Of a stretch of DNA of 64,000 nucleotides, positions 48,104 through 60,830 are shown piece by piece. Positions within the stretch are counted from its first letter, which is position 1. The number at the start of each line of letters is the position of its first letter. The position numbers and the translations under genes are program-made. The notes beneath the pieces are model-generated. The model saw only the letters and a list, made by a program, of their open reading frames with translations, was not told the origin of the DNA and did no database searches. Origin of the DNA: Topomyia yanbarensis (lineage: Eukaryota; Arthropoda; Insecta; Diptera; Culicidae). Location of the stretch: assembly GCF_030247195.1 (NCBI RefSeq), contig NC_080671.1, forward strand, positions 428,978,539-429,042,538. The letters are read 5' to 3'.

Positions 48104-48151
48104 TGTAAGAAATGTCTCATCTCACCGATAGGTGGATCAAATCGGTTTTTT
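48104..48151 (+). repeat. Solitary 3' end of a family 2 helentron-like element
   Basis: TAAGAAATGTCTCATCTCAC, then CGATAGGTGGATCAAATCGG and TTTTTT. Foldback-type sequence ACACGGATTTCGCAATTAAC follows, as it does after the next family 2 element at 52102. Confidence 0.65.
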
Positions 48152-49731
48152 ACACGGATTTCGCAATTAACACGGTTTTTACATTTCTTATAAAAGAAAT
48201 GTATAGAATTCGCTCAAACTTTCAAGATTTTTTCCGAGGCCCGGAGGGCCGAGTCTTATATACCAATCGACTCAGCTCGACGATTTGGGACAATGTCTGT
48301 GTGTGTGTGTGTCTGTGTGTGTGTGTATGTAACGGACAAATTCTCATTCGTGTTTCTCAGCAATGGCTGAACCGATCTTATCCAAACCAATTTTAAATTA
48401 AAGAACTAAAAAACAGTATGAACGCTATTAATTTGTTTTTGATTCTGATGTTTAGTTTCCGAGATATGAATGTTTGAATGCGTAAAAATGGCGTTTCTTG
48501 CAGTTTTTTTGAATTATCTGCCGAAATTGACAATATAGATTAACAGTTTATATGTTTTTAGACAGCTTTAACAAATACCTTTCGATCAAGCTATAGATTG
48601 TTGAAATCGGACTATTATCAAAAGAGATATTAAACATTAAACGCGGACCAAAGATTTTTATCATTTCCCATTTCCAGAAATATGACCAAAACATGTAATC
48701 TATTATTAACGCCAAAACGGCTTATTTTAGTTCAATAGTATCTTCGGAGAATTTAATGGAGGCAATATGCTCTTTCTTTTGGTATTGTGCTTTTGCTGAT
48801 TAATCCCCCTATAAGTGAGATATTTTCACACTTTTTCGTGGAAGTGATTATATCGAAATGATGTCTTCAGCAAATTTGTAGCTCTTACTTTTGCGAGTAA
48901 CTTTACTGCAGACTTCAAATATTTATTTTGAATATCTTAAAAGTTATGGCTTGTTGTTTGTGGATTACTCTTTGTCGCCTATTTATTTTTCAATATAGTA
49001 ATAATCCATTGAAATAAGCCAAACATTATTTCGAAACACGAATTTTGTATTTCATTTTTCTATCTACAACCGCTAGAAATAATCACCGAACACTTCCAAG
49101 TTGTCTGGAAGGAACTTTATAACTTATCAGTGCAAAAATGTTCATTTGTGCGAACCTTCTGACTGCAATTTTTCTAACTTATAACCATCGGATCGATCTG
49201 AAACATATCGGAAAATGAAAAACGAAATAAATAACTCCAAGCAACGGCGTAGCCAAGAGAAGGTTTTGGGGTTTTACACCATACAACCCCACACCTCCCC
49301 CCCACCCAAAAAAAATATTGGATTGAAGTTGAAAATTTATTGATGCAGACTGATTTAATTCAATATTACAATAACAATTATCTGATCCGTAGATTGATAA
49401 CCTGTTGTTGTAAACATCATGAGGACTTTTGATAAATTGTCGGAATGGGGTCCTGATCTGTAACTGATCTATTGGTCTTGATTTCACAGTTGTCTAATAG
49501 CATCAATATCAAATTCCTGCCTGAAAACATCCCAATAGAAAATTCCAGAGTTCTGTAATCAATCATAATCCTCAGATTTATTTTCAAATTGAGCTCGTTT
49601 TTGTAGAGATGTACTGTAATAAGGGTCTTTATTTAATAGGAAGCGAAGTTAAAATTGATTTAATTTCTATGAAACATAGAACTGCTCACCAAAAAAATGC
49701 ATAACTTTCAATATTTGCTAAAAATGTTTTT

Positions 49732-50157
49732 GTCTTTCTCATTCACTTTAAAATTCGTCAATCTAATCCCGACCTGGAGGGCCGAGTGTCATATGCCAAT
49801 CGACTGAGTTCATCGAGATCGGAAAATGTCTGTGTGTGTATGCACGTGTGTGTATATGTGTATGTGGAAAAAATGTGACCTCTGTTTCTCAGAGATGGCT
49901 GGACCGATCTGCACAAAGTTAGTCTCAAATGAAAGGTACAACCTTCCCATCGGCTGCCATTGAATTTTTTTATTGACTGGACTTCCGGTTCCGGAGTTAC
50001 GAGTTGAAGAGTGCAATCATACAGCAAATTCCCATATAAACTGAAATGAAAAATTTTCAAAATCAAATTTGTATTTTTGATGCCAAATGACTTTAAAATG
50101 CATGAAACATTGAGATGTTTGACAAAAATGGACTTTTTTGGACTTTGGTACATTTTT
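49732..50157 (+). mobile_element. Family 1 unit, tandem partner of the next
   Basis: Start GTCTTTCTCATTCACTTTAA lacks the second half of the hairpin. It contains CCCGACCTGGAGGGCCGAG, a GT tract (49831-49866) and one core repeat ending in GGACTTTGGTACATTTTT, after which the next unit begins. Confidence 0.65.
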
Positions 50158-50532
50158 GCCTTTCTCATATAGAAAGGTTATGCAATCACTCTAAAAATCG
50201 TCAATCATACCGGCCCGGAGGGAGTATGCAGTGAGGAGTTGCTACTTTAAAATTAAAACTAGTTTAAAATTTCTTATCAAGTTGAAAATTTTCGGCAGGA
50301 CCCGGATCTCCCGGATCTTTCTCCTTGATCCGCCGCTGGTTTCAAGCGATGTTTCAGTATCACATAGTATCTCAAGATCGTGGCTGTTGATCCGTTGTAC
50401 GTATGTGCAAATCGTACTGAACATGTAATATTCATTTCCACCATTGTATTGAACATAACCAGCCATGGAATCGTAGTCTGGACAACTGAGAAAAGCACAA
50501 TTGCACCACTAGGTGGATTAAAACAGGTTTTT
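50158..50532 (+). mobile_element. Family 1 unit, short internally different copy
   Basis: Has both ends: hairpin GCCTTTCTCATATAGAAAGG and 3' AGCACAATTGCACCACTAGG then TGGATTAAAACAGG plus Ts. The usual microsatellite and core are replaced by unrelated sequence (CCGGATCTCCCGGATC and other phrases) from just after GGCCCGGAGGGAGT. The inverted relative is at 58279-58649. Confidence 0.7.
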
Positions 50533-52101
50533 ATTTTGGGAATGCGTCGAGTTGAGACGAAAACGTATTATGATTAATAACGAGGATAACATTTTCCGAA
50601 TGTAGAGAGAAATTTATGAAAAATGACGATTTCCATTCGATTCTAGCAGGTTCTGATCGATTTTGATGAGCATTTGATTTTTGTTGTATGACTAATTATA
50701 TGTATAGGTCAAATGTTTAAAAACAGTAATTTAAGTTCAAGATAGCATCATTTTGAAACCGCCAATCTCGGAGGTTTAGTATCTTCGATGAGTTTTACAA
50801 ACGTTAAACAGCGCATCATTTGATAAAATAATTTTGACGGTATATCGTCCAAGAAGTATTTATGGTGAATTTTCTCAGGTTAATATTCATGACTTCAATA
50901 AAGTCTCAACAAATTCGCTAAACACACGAACTCTGTTACTATTTTCTGAAAAATTAATTCTGCATAATTTTAAAACTTCAAAAATTGCGGTTGCGGAATT
51001 ATGCCGTTTGGACAGTATGATCGATTTTCACCAAAACGAATTTCTGGCTACGCCGCTGATTTAAAGTAAGTAGAAACAAAGTCATTCTACACTCGTTCAC
51101 AAGAAACTTCTTCGAATGCTGAATATCTATTATAATACAATGAAACCCCGATTTTATCAGCCAAATATGAACATATGTTTGATGGGCTCTAGCAGACGAA
51201 CAAGACTGAATTCGAGTAAATCCTTTCTTGAGCATGTTTTCCTTATCATGAAGATGGAAATATGCAAAAATAAAAAGTTCATCACAATCAGAAATAGTTA
51301 TCAGACTACATCAAGGGACGGGAAGAATATTTTAACAGCTTCAGTTTATTATAAAGAAAAAAAATTGCCCGATTTAGTCAATGTCCCCATATTGTCAGCC
51401 TAAAATACACCATGAGACTGATAAAAATGGTTTTTTTTGTATGTATTATTCACTGTGTTTCACATTAATAGGTACATTTAATTTTTGGGGATTTTTTTAT
51501 TGCATCGAACTACAACAATTTTTAGGTAGTTTTCAAGGGGTTATTTTATAGACTTCTTCCAAAATTTGGCGAACCTATTCCAATTCGTATACCAATTAAT
51601 TGGTATACTTAAGGGTTTATATGTTGCAGATAGAGAAAATACTAAAATTTTCAGCTTTTTTCCTACACAATATTACGAAAGCTTATTAAACAATTTCTTA
51701 GTTCTCAGTCGCGTGGAAATTTGAGTAAAGTATAAACTTCAAATCGATTCAAAAAAAAAATTTCGATTTTTTTGGCTCAGTACAATATTTAATCCCTTTA
51801 GGAAAATTCTTTATTATTTTATTAACAGAGCATTAGCAATAATTCGTTTGTATGTCTATTTTATGGGCCATTTTTTCGATTTCCCATTGATTTGGTTTGA
51901 ATTTTTCTAGCACTGATGTTGTCCTATGCTGATTTGAGCGATTCTCTGAGTCCTGCCACTATCCCATGTAGTATGTGTTATCAAAAACATCGCGAAGCAT
52001 CAAGTTCTAAATGTTCTCAAACGATATATTATCCAAAGAGAGTGACAAGAGTTATAAGAAATGTGTCATCACACTGATAGGTGGATTAAAAGCGTTTTTT
52101 T

Positions 52102-52185
52102 ACACGGATTTCGCAATTAACGCGGTTTTTTTTGCACGGTTTTTTTACACGGTACGTATCCCCCGTGTAAAAAAAACCTTAGTGT
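52102..52185 (-). repeat. End fragment of the foldback-type element
   Basis: Inverse of the 19580 terminus: CGGTACGTATCCCCCGTGTA then AAAAAAACCTTAGTGT, preceded by ACACGGATTTCGCAATTAAC. Only the tip is present. Confidence 0.7.
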
Positions 52186-54446
52186 ATTGAATTCCTCATG
52201 ATAACGTTGCCTAAGAGAAGAAAATGGGAGCTTATGATTTATATTCTTATTATTGGTCGCCATATGCCTGAAAGAGTCGATAGGTGTTTCCGTACTCAAT
52301 TCTTGCCAAGATGCTAGATTTTTACACGTATGCAATTCAAACTACAAAGTTCGCCAAAGTTTCTAATACCAAGCTTACTGAACCAGCTTCAGAAAATAAA
52401 CATTTTGAAACAGCTCCGATAACCGTATCATCAAACAGTAGCTAAATTAAACCATCAAATTAACTCCCCGTCTTCTACCCACGCGAGATAACCACCGTCC
52501 ATCGGAAATCCTTTTTTTCACCATTAAAAATCAAGGTGCACCCTCCCCCCGAATAGCCAGCAGCTCCCAACCCGCCATACCGGCTAAAAACAAGCGAACG
52601 AACGAACCCGCAAAGCTGCTATCTAACCGCCCATATCTCTTGGCTACCTTTCGAGAAACACCTTCATAAAATAGGTGGGACTCCGGAAATTTACGATTAT
52701 TGTGCAATCTCTTTATCTTCGAATTACCACCATCATCGCGTTAAACTAACCTGCCGTCGCTGGTCGGTCGGTCGCCGGTCCCCCGGTAAACGGCAAATGG
52801 ATTCTCCTCTCGCCACTCGGACAAAATGGCGCGATAATGGCGGTTTTAGTGTGGCTTTCAGCTCTCCAGCAACCGGACCGGATCGGGCTCCGGGATGTGT
52901 GTATCAGCTTCAGTTCGCCAATCTCGTCCGTTCCCCCCCGGCGAGCGGGGGAAAGACCGATTTGAGGGTGCACAATCTATCCGTAATCCGTTGATTGAAA
53001 GAAACAATGAAAGGAAAAAATAAACCTTGTTCAACGACGAGGACGATGGAACAGTACGGAGCACATGTGCTTTTATTATCGACATTTAATTAAACGGAGT
53101 CCTTGCTCCACCACCAGTGTGCGGCTTATACTGATTGTACATTCTGAAGGTGGCGGTCTGTGACGCGCTACGTTCATTTTCGTTCACCTGGTGCTCGTCC
53201 ACACCCCCGACGCGAAACGTTGCTGTTGCTGCATACAACGTTGTATCGGTTTTGTGCTGATCCGCAACAAAGCTGCCGCTACACTAGCTGCTGCTGCTGC
53301 TGATGCAATATATTAAATTTCATGCTCCTGTGAACTTAATTTGCGCTTTCCGGGGGCCTTGACCGGGGGAAAATCCCCCGCCCGTAATGGTGATATGCAC
53401 TCGCTGTACATATTTTCACGGAAAAATCCGCTGCGGTTCGCTTGTGGCAGATTACACCGAGGTATGCTCGGGCGCCCTCGAACAATGTCCCCGGTACGGT
53501 CGCCGTTACATCTGTCGGGTTAGGATTGACAGTTTAATTTGGTAATTTAAATTGAAATTCTTCAGCGAATTTCACGGTTTGAATGTAGCTAATGTCACTT
53601 TTTAAGTGTGAAGCGGTCTGATGCGTATTACACCAGATGACACAGAAGTAAATGAGCAACGGATAAGCGCTCCGTTAACTAATTGAATCGTATCGTCGCG
53701 GAATTGCTCAATTTCCTTCTCGGATAATCTCAACGAACGTCTGAACTTCCCCCCAGCAAACACGGAATCGTGTTGGTAATTCTCATAACTTCGCGTTCCA
53801 TACTCACAGAGTTTTGCTCCGACATTCGACTCGGGTGTATCGAAAACAGATCTCTTCACCACCCTGTAGCTACCTACCTACTCTGACAGAGAAGCGAGGA
53901 AATCAAGTAATTTTGAAATTTGCCATACGGTGAAAAAACCAGCGACTGAAATGCGAAACTTTTGATTATCGCAAGCACCGTTAGTGGTTTCGGTCTGCCA
54001 TTGGCAGTGGCGGCTGCTGCGGAAATATCGACAGGATCTGTTAGTTGGAAACCTGGTTTCTTACTTGAGATACTCAGTAGCTCTCCAGCATTTCATCTGG
54101 TTTGAAATGAATTTAATAAATTTTAATGACTATTGCACTACTGGGTAGAGTTTTTTTTCTTTTCTGAACGCTAAGGATAATGAGAAAATTACAGGGATGT
54201 CAGCCCCAGCTTGTCTAATAATGTTCGTTGCACGTGGTGTCACTGATGATGGTGTCTTACCCGGGTGGAGTTGATGATCTCATTTTGACACTGCTTTCTT
54301 GTGAGACTAAATTACTAGCGAAAGACGTGGGTTTGCTGTTTGGCTAAAACTACTTTCTTACAACGTTTCTTCTCATCAGTTTAACTACTACAACCACACA
54401 ATTTTATTGAAGTTAAAGAGTTAACACAAAATCCAATTCTATCCAA
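52186..54446. other. Mostly unique, GC-richer DNA; no gene supported
   Basis: The section 52480-53560 is the most GC-rich of the window, with several opposing open frames of 60-86 codons and no recognised domain. CTGCTG microsatellite at 53287-53303. It may belong to a host locus (intron or flanking regulatory DNA), but no splice-consistent exon could be identified. Confidence 0.4.
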
Positions 54447-54599
54447 TAAAGGGCGAACACGAAATGATTGCGACACATTCAACAGGGCATAACTTTTTTA
54501 CCATTGGGTAAAAATCAACCAAATGTTGCACACTTTCTCATTGATGTGTATTGTTTACATGCTGTCAAACTCGAAGTCGTGTTTTTCGATTCAACGAAA

Positions 54600-55590
54600 A
54601 TGGAGGTGAACCAACGTGAGTCGAGAGAACAAATTCTTTCCAAACACCTGGAATTTCCTGACCTGTCGCACCGGCAGTTGTGAAAAATGTTGAACATTCA
54701 CCATTCAACCATCTCCAGAGTGTTGAAGCGGTTCCAGGAGCGGTTGACGTTGGACCACGGCAAAGGATCTGGAAGAAAACCGGGACCGGTGAACAAAAAG
54801 ACGGAGGAAAAGGTGAAGCGGGTGATTCAAGCAAATCCCAACGTCTCAAGCCGTGATTTGGCTAAAAAGATCGGCATGTCGCAGAGCTACGTCCACAATG
54901 CAAAGAAGAGAGAGCTGGACTACATACATACAAGGTACAGAACTTCCCAAACCGCGATGAGCGGCAACAATCGACGGCTAAAACTCGGGCACGGAAGCTC
55001 TACGAGAAGATGCTGACAAAATATGTGATGGACGACGAAATGTATATTAAAGCCGATTTTAAGCAAATTCCGGCGTTGGAGTTTTTCTCCGGCAAGAGCA
55101 AGTTCTATTGGGACGACAAATTTAAGAAGAAGAAAATGTCGAAGTTCGCCTCCAAATATCTCATTTGGCGGGCCATCTGCTCTTGCGGACTGAGGAGTGA
55201 GCCTTTCGTGACAAAGGCCAGAGTAAATGGCGAGATCTACAAATCTGAGTGCCTCGAGAAGCGCCTTTTGCCGTTCTTGCAGCAGCACGACGAATCTCCG
55301 CTATTTTGGCCAGATTTGGCATCATGCCACTATTCTAAAAGTGTCCTGGAGTGGTATGAGGCCAATTCTGTCTATTTTGTTCCAAAGGACATGAATCCGC
55401 CAAACTGTCCGGAGCTGCGTCCGGTGGAGCAGTACTGGGCAATGATGAAGCGGGAAGGACATGTTAAGAAAATGGGAAAAAAACTGAGAAGCTGGTACCG
55501 GATGACACTGTAAAGTGTTTGATGGAGGGCATCAAGCGAAAATGCGTTCAATTTTACACTCAAGGCTCCATCGATTAACTTTTCTTTTGA
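54600..55590 (+). pseudogene. D,D37E mariner transposase with stop and frameshifts
   Basis: Same protein family as the copy at 31356-36457. All three acidic residues are readable: Asp in IKADFKQIPALEF (codon at 55054), Asp in LFWPDLASCHYSK (55313) and Glu in PVEQYWAMMKRE (55427), the last pair 37 residues apart. Defects: an in-frame TGA at 54681 where the other copy has a Gly codon, a 2-base GA insertion near 54908, and a deletion of about 35 bases after KRE (near 55448), which truncates the C-terminus to RMTL. The start ATG at 54600 is chosen because the N-terminal EVNQRESREQILSKHLEF matches the other copy. Cannot make a functional enzyme. Confidence 0.9.
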
Positions 55591-56018
55591 TTTTTGAAGT
55601 AAAAACGTTTTTAATCCACCTAACAGTGTGATGAGACATTTCTTATAACTCTTATCACTCTCTTCGGATATTATATCGTTTGAGAACATTTAGAACTTGA
55701 TGCTTCGCGATGTTTTTGATAACACATACTACATGGGATAGTGACAGGACTCAGAGAATCGCTCAAATCAGCATAGGACAACATCAGTGCTAGAAATCTC
55801 AAACCAAATCAATGGGAAAGCGAAAAATGGCCCATAAAATAGACATACCAACGAATTATTGTTAATGCTCTGTTAATAAAATATCTAAATTGTGGTGGGA
55901 AAACTGAATTTTCCTAAAGGGGTTATATATTGTACTGAGCCAAAAAAATCGAATTTTTTTTAATCGATTTAAAGTTTATACTTTACTCAAATTTCCAACG
56001 CGACTGAGAACTAAGAAA

Positions 56019-56580
56019 TCAACGCTTTTTCTTGAAAAGGGCGATACTTGCAGTGATACCATTCAAAGAAAATCAACAGTGAATATTTCCAGACTTGGTT
56101 TTATTTCCTATTTAAGAACTATCGTGTTTTTTGCATCCTAGATTGCATGATTCAGTGATCGAAACCCAAAACTTCATAAAGTATTTGAAATTATTAAATT
56201 TACAGTTTTTTACAATAACTACCGTTCTATACCACCGATTTCGTCCGTGTTTTTTTAATAGAGATCATTGTTACTATTTACAGCTGGTATCAGCTTGTTA
56301 ATCCTAAAAAATACGAAAATAATAGTTTCGCCTCTAAACTGCTAGCAAAAAGAGTATCGCCCTGTTTGTTTGCATGGAGCGTGGAAGGTGAAACTTTAAA
56401 TAAACAAACAAAAATACAGTTTAGCCCGTTGTATTTTTTGCAGTAGTTTAAGAAAGCAATATCGTAGAATCAAAATTTTTAGGTTAATTTGCTGCGTTTC
56501 AAAGCCCTCATTCGCATGTATGAAAAAAGCCCTATGTTTACATTTGTAAGTATCGCCCTTTTCACAAAAAAAAAGCGTTG
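56019..56580. mobile_element. MITE with CAACGC...GGGCGATACTT inverted ends, ~560 bp
   Basis: CAACGCTTTTTCTTGAAAAG then GGCGATACTT at the left; AAGTATCGCCCTTTTCAC..AAAAAGCGTTG at the right. AAAT on both sides may be a duplication. The interior has no coding motif. Confidence 0.7.
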
Positions 56581-57090
56581 AAATGAAATCGCAGCTCCTG
56601 ATATCACGCTATCGCTGAAGTGCATGCGTGCATAGTTTCAAATTTTACTTCGACATCGACTTTTTGTAAAGGTGATTTCCCAGTAGTATCCTCGATTTGA
56701 ATTATTATCGCTAATCCTAATGCCAAAGGACAAATAAAAACCTCTCGAAAACGAACCGTTTGGGAAAATCATCATCATTACTGGAATTTTCATTTTCACG
56801 AAACTTTTCGATAGCTTCCGTCACTTGCCTTAATCCACTGGGTGCATAGTGCACTGAAAATCTAACGAAATCGTCTTAGGGCACCAACGGATCTGTAAAG
56901 AATACTAAAAATTAATTTCTATTCCATAATTTTCAGTTCAGCAATTCGAGAGATCGTGTTCACCGCCAGCCATGAAAAATAGACTACGTTGTGAAGCGAT
57001 GGTCACTATTTATTAAAAAATCACGGTTAAATAAAAAATTAAACTATTAAAAAATTTCAAATAGTTTATAATTTTCACAAACTTATTAGG
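56581..57090 (-). other. 510-bp segment of copy B absent from copy A; exon-like open frame
   Basis: This DNA has no counterpart in copy A. The minus strand between about 56875 and 56717 is open for some 54 codons (around VHYAPSGLRQVTEAIEKFRE, then an acidic NDDD and a KRFVF), with possible AG acceptors upstream (TTCTTTACAG, ATTTTCAG). The codon usage looks protein-like. It could be a captured host gene fragment, which helentron-like elements are known to do, or DNA deleted from copy A. I do not recognise the peptide. Confidence 0.35.
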
Positions 57091-58278
57091 AAAAATTGTT
57101 TAATAAGTTTTCGTAATATTGTGTAGGAAAAAAGCTGAAAATTTTAGTATTTTCTCTATCTGCAACATATAAACCCTTAAGTATACCAATTAATTGGTAT
57201 ACGAATTGGAATAGGTTCGCCAAATTTTGGAAGAAGTCTATAAAATAACCCCTTGAAAACTACCTAAAAATTGTTGTAGTTCGATGCAATAAAAAATCTC
57301 CAAAAAAGAAATGTACCTATTAATGTGAAACACAGCGAATAATACATACAATTTATATTTTTATATTTTTTATTAGTCTCATGGTGTATTTCAGGCTGAC
57401 AAAATGGGGACTTTGACTAAATCGGGCAATTTTTTTTTTCTTTATAAAAAACTGAAGCTGTTAAAATATTCTTCTCGTCCCTTGATGTAGTCTGATAACT
57501 ATTTCTGATTATGATGAACTTTTTATTTTCGCATATTTCGCATATCTTCATGATAAGGAAAACATGCTCAAGAAAGGATTTACTCGAATTCAGTCTTGTT
57601 CGTCTGCTAGTGCCCTTCAAACATATGTTCATATTTGGCTGATAAAATCGGGGTTTCAATGTGTTATAATAGATATTCAGCATTCGAAGAAGTTTCTTTT
57701 GAACGAGTGTAGAACGACTTTGTTTCTACTTACTTGAAAACAGCGGCATAGCCAGAAATTCGGTTTGGTGGGGGTTTGGTGAAAATCGATCATACTGTCC
57801 AAACGGCATAATTCCGAAACCGTTATTTTTGAAGTTTTAAAATTATGCAGAATTAATTTTTCAGAAAATAGTGACAGAGTTCGTCTCTTTAGCGAATTTG
57901 TTGAGACTTTATTGTAGTCATGAATATTAACCTGAGAAAATTCACCATAAATACTTCTTGGACGATATACCGTCAAAATTATTTTATCAAATGATGCGCT
58001 GTTTAACGTTTGTAAAACTCATCGAAGATACTAAACCTCCGAAATTGGCGATTTCAAAATGATGCTATCTTGACCTTAAATTAATGTTTTTACACATTTG
58101 ACCTATACATATAATTGGTCATACAACAAAAATCAAATGCTCATCAAAATCGATCAGGACCTGCTAGAGTCGAATGGAAAGCGTCATTTTTCATAAATTT
58201 CTCTCTACATTCGGAAAATGTTATCCTCGTTATTAATCATAATACGTTTTCGTCTCAACTCGACGCATTCCCAAAATA

Positions 58279-58649
58279 AAAACCTGTTTTAATCCACCTA
58301 GTGGTGCAATTGTGCTTTTCTCAGTTGTCCAGACTACGATTCCATGGCTGGTTATGTTCAATACAATGGTGGAAATGAATATTTAATGTTCAGTACGATT
58401 TGCACATACATACAATGGATCGACAGCCACGATCTTGAGATACTATGTGATATTGAAACATCACTTGAAACCAGCGGCGGATCATGGAGAATCCGGGAGG
58501 TCCAGTTCCTACCGAAAATTTTCAACTTGTTAAGAAATTTTAAACTAGTTTTAATTTTAAAGTAGCAACCCCTCACTGCATACTACCTCCGGGCCGGTAT
58601 GATTGAAGATTTTTAGAGTGATTGCATAACCTTTCTATATGAGAAAGGC
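58279..58649 (-). mobile_element. Family 1 unit inside copy B (counterpart of 50158-50532)
   Basis: Both ends are present on the minus strand: GCCTTTCTCATATAGAAAGG at 58649 and CACTAGGTGGATTAAAACAG near 58285. Its position within copy B equals that of 50158-50532 in copy A, so this insertion predates the duplication of the family 2 element. Confidence 0.7.
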
Positions 58650-58990
58650 AAAAATGTACCAAAGTCCAAAAAAATCAATTTTTGTCAATCATTTTTTTCG
58701 AGTTTACATCAAATCTCAATGTTTCATGCATTTTAAAGTCATTTGGCATCAAAAATACAAATTTGATTTTGAAAATTTTTCATTTCAGTTTATATGGGAA
58801 TTTGCTGTGTGATTGCACTCTTCAACTCGTTACTCCGGAACCGGAAGTCCAATCAATAAAAAATTCAATAGCAACCGATGGGAAGGTTGTACCTTTTTCT
58901 TTTGAGACTGAACTGAGTCGATTGGCATACGATACTCAGCCCTCCGGGTCGGGATTAGATTGACGAATTTTAGAGTGAATGAGAAAGGCA
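58650..58990 (-). mobile_element. Family 1 unit inside copy B (counterpart of 49732-50157)
   Basis: Contains the core TTCCGGTTCCGGAGTAACGA on the minus strand and CCGACCCGGAGGGCTGAG. Unlike its counterpart it lacks the GT microsatellite and the GATGGCTGGACCGATCT part, an internal deletion of about 85 bp. Confidence 0.65.
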
Positions 58991-60830
58991 AAAACATTTT
59001 TAGCAAATGTTGAAAGTTATGCATTTTTTGGTGAGCAGTTCTATGTTTCATAGACATTAAATCAATTTTAACTTCGCTTCCTATTAAATAAAGACCCTTA
59101 TTACAGTACATTTCTACAAAAACGAGCTCAATTCGAAAATAAATTTGAGGATTATGATTGATTACAGAACTCTGGAATTTTCTATTGGAATGTTTTCAGG
59201 CAGGAATTCGATATTGATGCTATTAGACAACTGTGAAATCAAGACCAATAGATCAGTTACATATCAGGACCCCATTCCGACAATTTATCAAAAGTCCTCA
59301 TGATGTTTACAACAACAGGTTATCAATCTACAGATCAGATAATTGTTATTGTAATATTGAATTAAATCAGTCTGCATCAATAAATTTTCAACTTCAATCC
59401 AATATTTTTTTTGGGTGTGGTGGGGAGGGGGGGGGGGGGGGGTTGTATGGTGTTAAACCCCAAAACCTTCTCTTGGCTACGCCGTGGCTTGGAATTATTT
59501 ATTTCGCTTTTCATTTTCAGATCGATCCGATGGTTATAAGTTAGAAAAATGGCAGTCAGAAGGTTCGCGCAAATGAACTGATAAGTTATCAAGTTCCTTC
59601 CAGAAAACTTGGAAGTGTTCGGTGATTATTTCTAGCGGTTGTAGATAGTAAAATGAAATACAAAATTCGTTTTATCGAAATAATGTTTAGCTTATTTCAA
59701 TGGATTATTACTATATTGAACAATAAATAGGCGACAAAGAGTAATCAACAAACAACAAGCCATAACTTTTAAAGTATTCAAAATAGATATTTAAAGTCTT
59801 TAGTAAAGTTATTCGCAAAAGTAAGAGCTACAAATTTGCTGAAGACATCATTTCGATATAATCACTTCCAAGAAAATTTGTGAAAATATCTCACTCATAG
59901 GGGGATTAATCAGCAAAAACACAATACCAGAAGAAAGGGCATATTACCTCCATTAAATTCTCCGAAGATACAATTGACCTAAAATAAGCCGTTTTGGCGT
60001 TAATAATAGATTACATGTTTTTTGTCATATTTCTGGTAATGGGAAATGATAAAAATCTTTCGTCCGCATTTAATGTCAAATATCTCTTTTGATAATAGTC
60101 CGATTTCAACATAGCTATAGCTTGTTCGAAAGGTATTCGTTAAAGCTGTCTAAAAACATATAAATTGTTAATCTATATTGTCAATTTCGGCAGATAATTT
60201 TCAAAAAAACTGAAAAAACGCCATTTTTACGCATTCAAACATTCATATCTTGGAAACTAAACATCAGAATCAAAAACAAATTAATAGCGTTCATACTGTT
60301 TTTTAGTTCTTTCATTTTGGTTTGGATAAGATCGGTTCAGCCATTGCTGAGAAACACGAATGAGAATTTGTCCGTTACATACACACACACAGACAGACAC
60401 ACACAGACATTGTCCCAAATCGTCGAGCTGAGTCGATTGGTATATAAGACTCGGCCCTCCGGGCCTCGGAAAAAATCTTGAAAGTTTGAGCGAATTCTAT
60501 ACATTTCTTTTATAAGAAATGTAATATATGTATAAAACTACTCTAAAATTTTGGTTTGATTTTAAACATTATTAGAAAATTGGCATGACATTTTCGGTGT
60601 CGCAATAATTTCGTGTTCGCCCTTTATAAACGATATTTTTCTTCACATAAAATATTTCTTCTTCACCTCTTCGGTCTACCTTGAGTATTACTGCTGTTTA
60701 ATAAAAATATTTCATATCTGCAAGTCCTTTATATAAACATTTCATTACTATTTCATTTCAATTAATTATTTAAATTTTGTTGAAACTTCAAAATATTTTA
60801 TTGAAAGTTTTATTATCACTTTATTTTTTT

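Larger units (their letters stand above)
48181..52101 (+). mobile_element. Family 2 helentron-like element, copy A (3.9 kb)
   Basis: 5' hairpin ACATTTCTTATAAAAGAAAT-GT. CCGAGGCCCGGAGGGCCGAG near 48235. GT microsatellite at 48298-48330. CAATGGCTGAACCGATCTTA near 48361. 3' end TTATAAGAAATGTGTCATCA, then CACTGATAGGTGGATTAAAA-GCG and seven Ts. The 5' ACATTTCTTATAA is the inverse of the subterminal 3' TTATAAGAAATGT. Two family 1 units (49732-50532) are nested inside. An inverted copy lies at 55602-60522. No Rep/helicase frame is visible, so it is non-autonomous. The assignment to helentron-like elements is inferred from end architecture and T-tract insertion. Confidence 0.7.
55602..60522 (-). mobile_element. 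Family 2 helentron-like element, copy B (4.9 kb, inverted to copy A)
   Basis: On the minus strand it starts with the hairpin ACATTTCTTATAAAAGAAAT at 60522 and ends with GGTGGATTAAAAACGTTTTT at 55602. It matches copy A along its length, including the nested family 1 units and the G/C-run region (59420-59443 versus 49289-49301). About 1.07 kb (56019-57090) is extra compared with A. It was inserted at a short T run of the mariner 3' region. Confidence 0.75.
54449..60624 (+). mobile_element. Second D,D37E mariner element, carrying a family 2 insertion
   Basis: TA at 54447-54448 and 60625-60626. Ends AAGGGCGAACACGAAATGAT and the inverse of the first element's terminus. The 3' non-coding part continues from 60523 after the 4.9-kb insertion. 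Without the insertion the element would be about 1.25 kb. Confidence 0.9.

Noticed and set aside
50834..51403. Paired frames conserved in both family 2 copies (also 57417-57976)
   Set aside because: The similarity is fully explained by element duplication; the frames differ by indels and have no motif.
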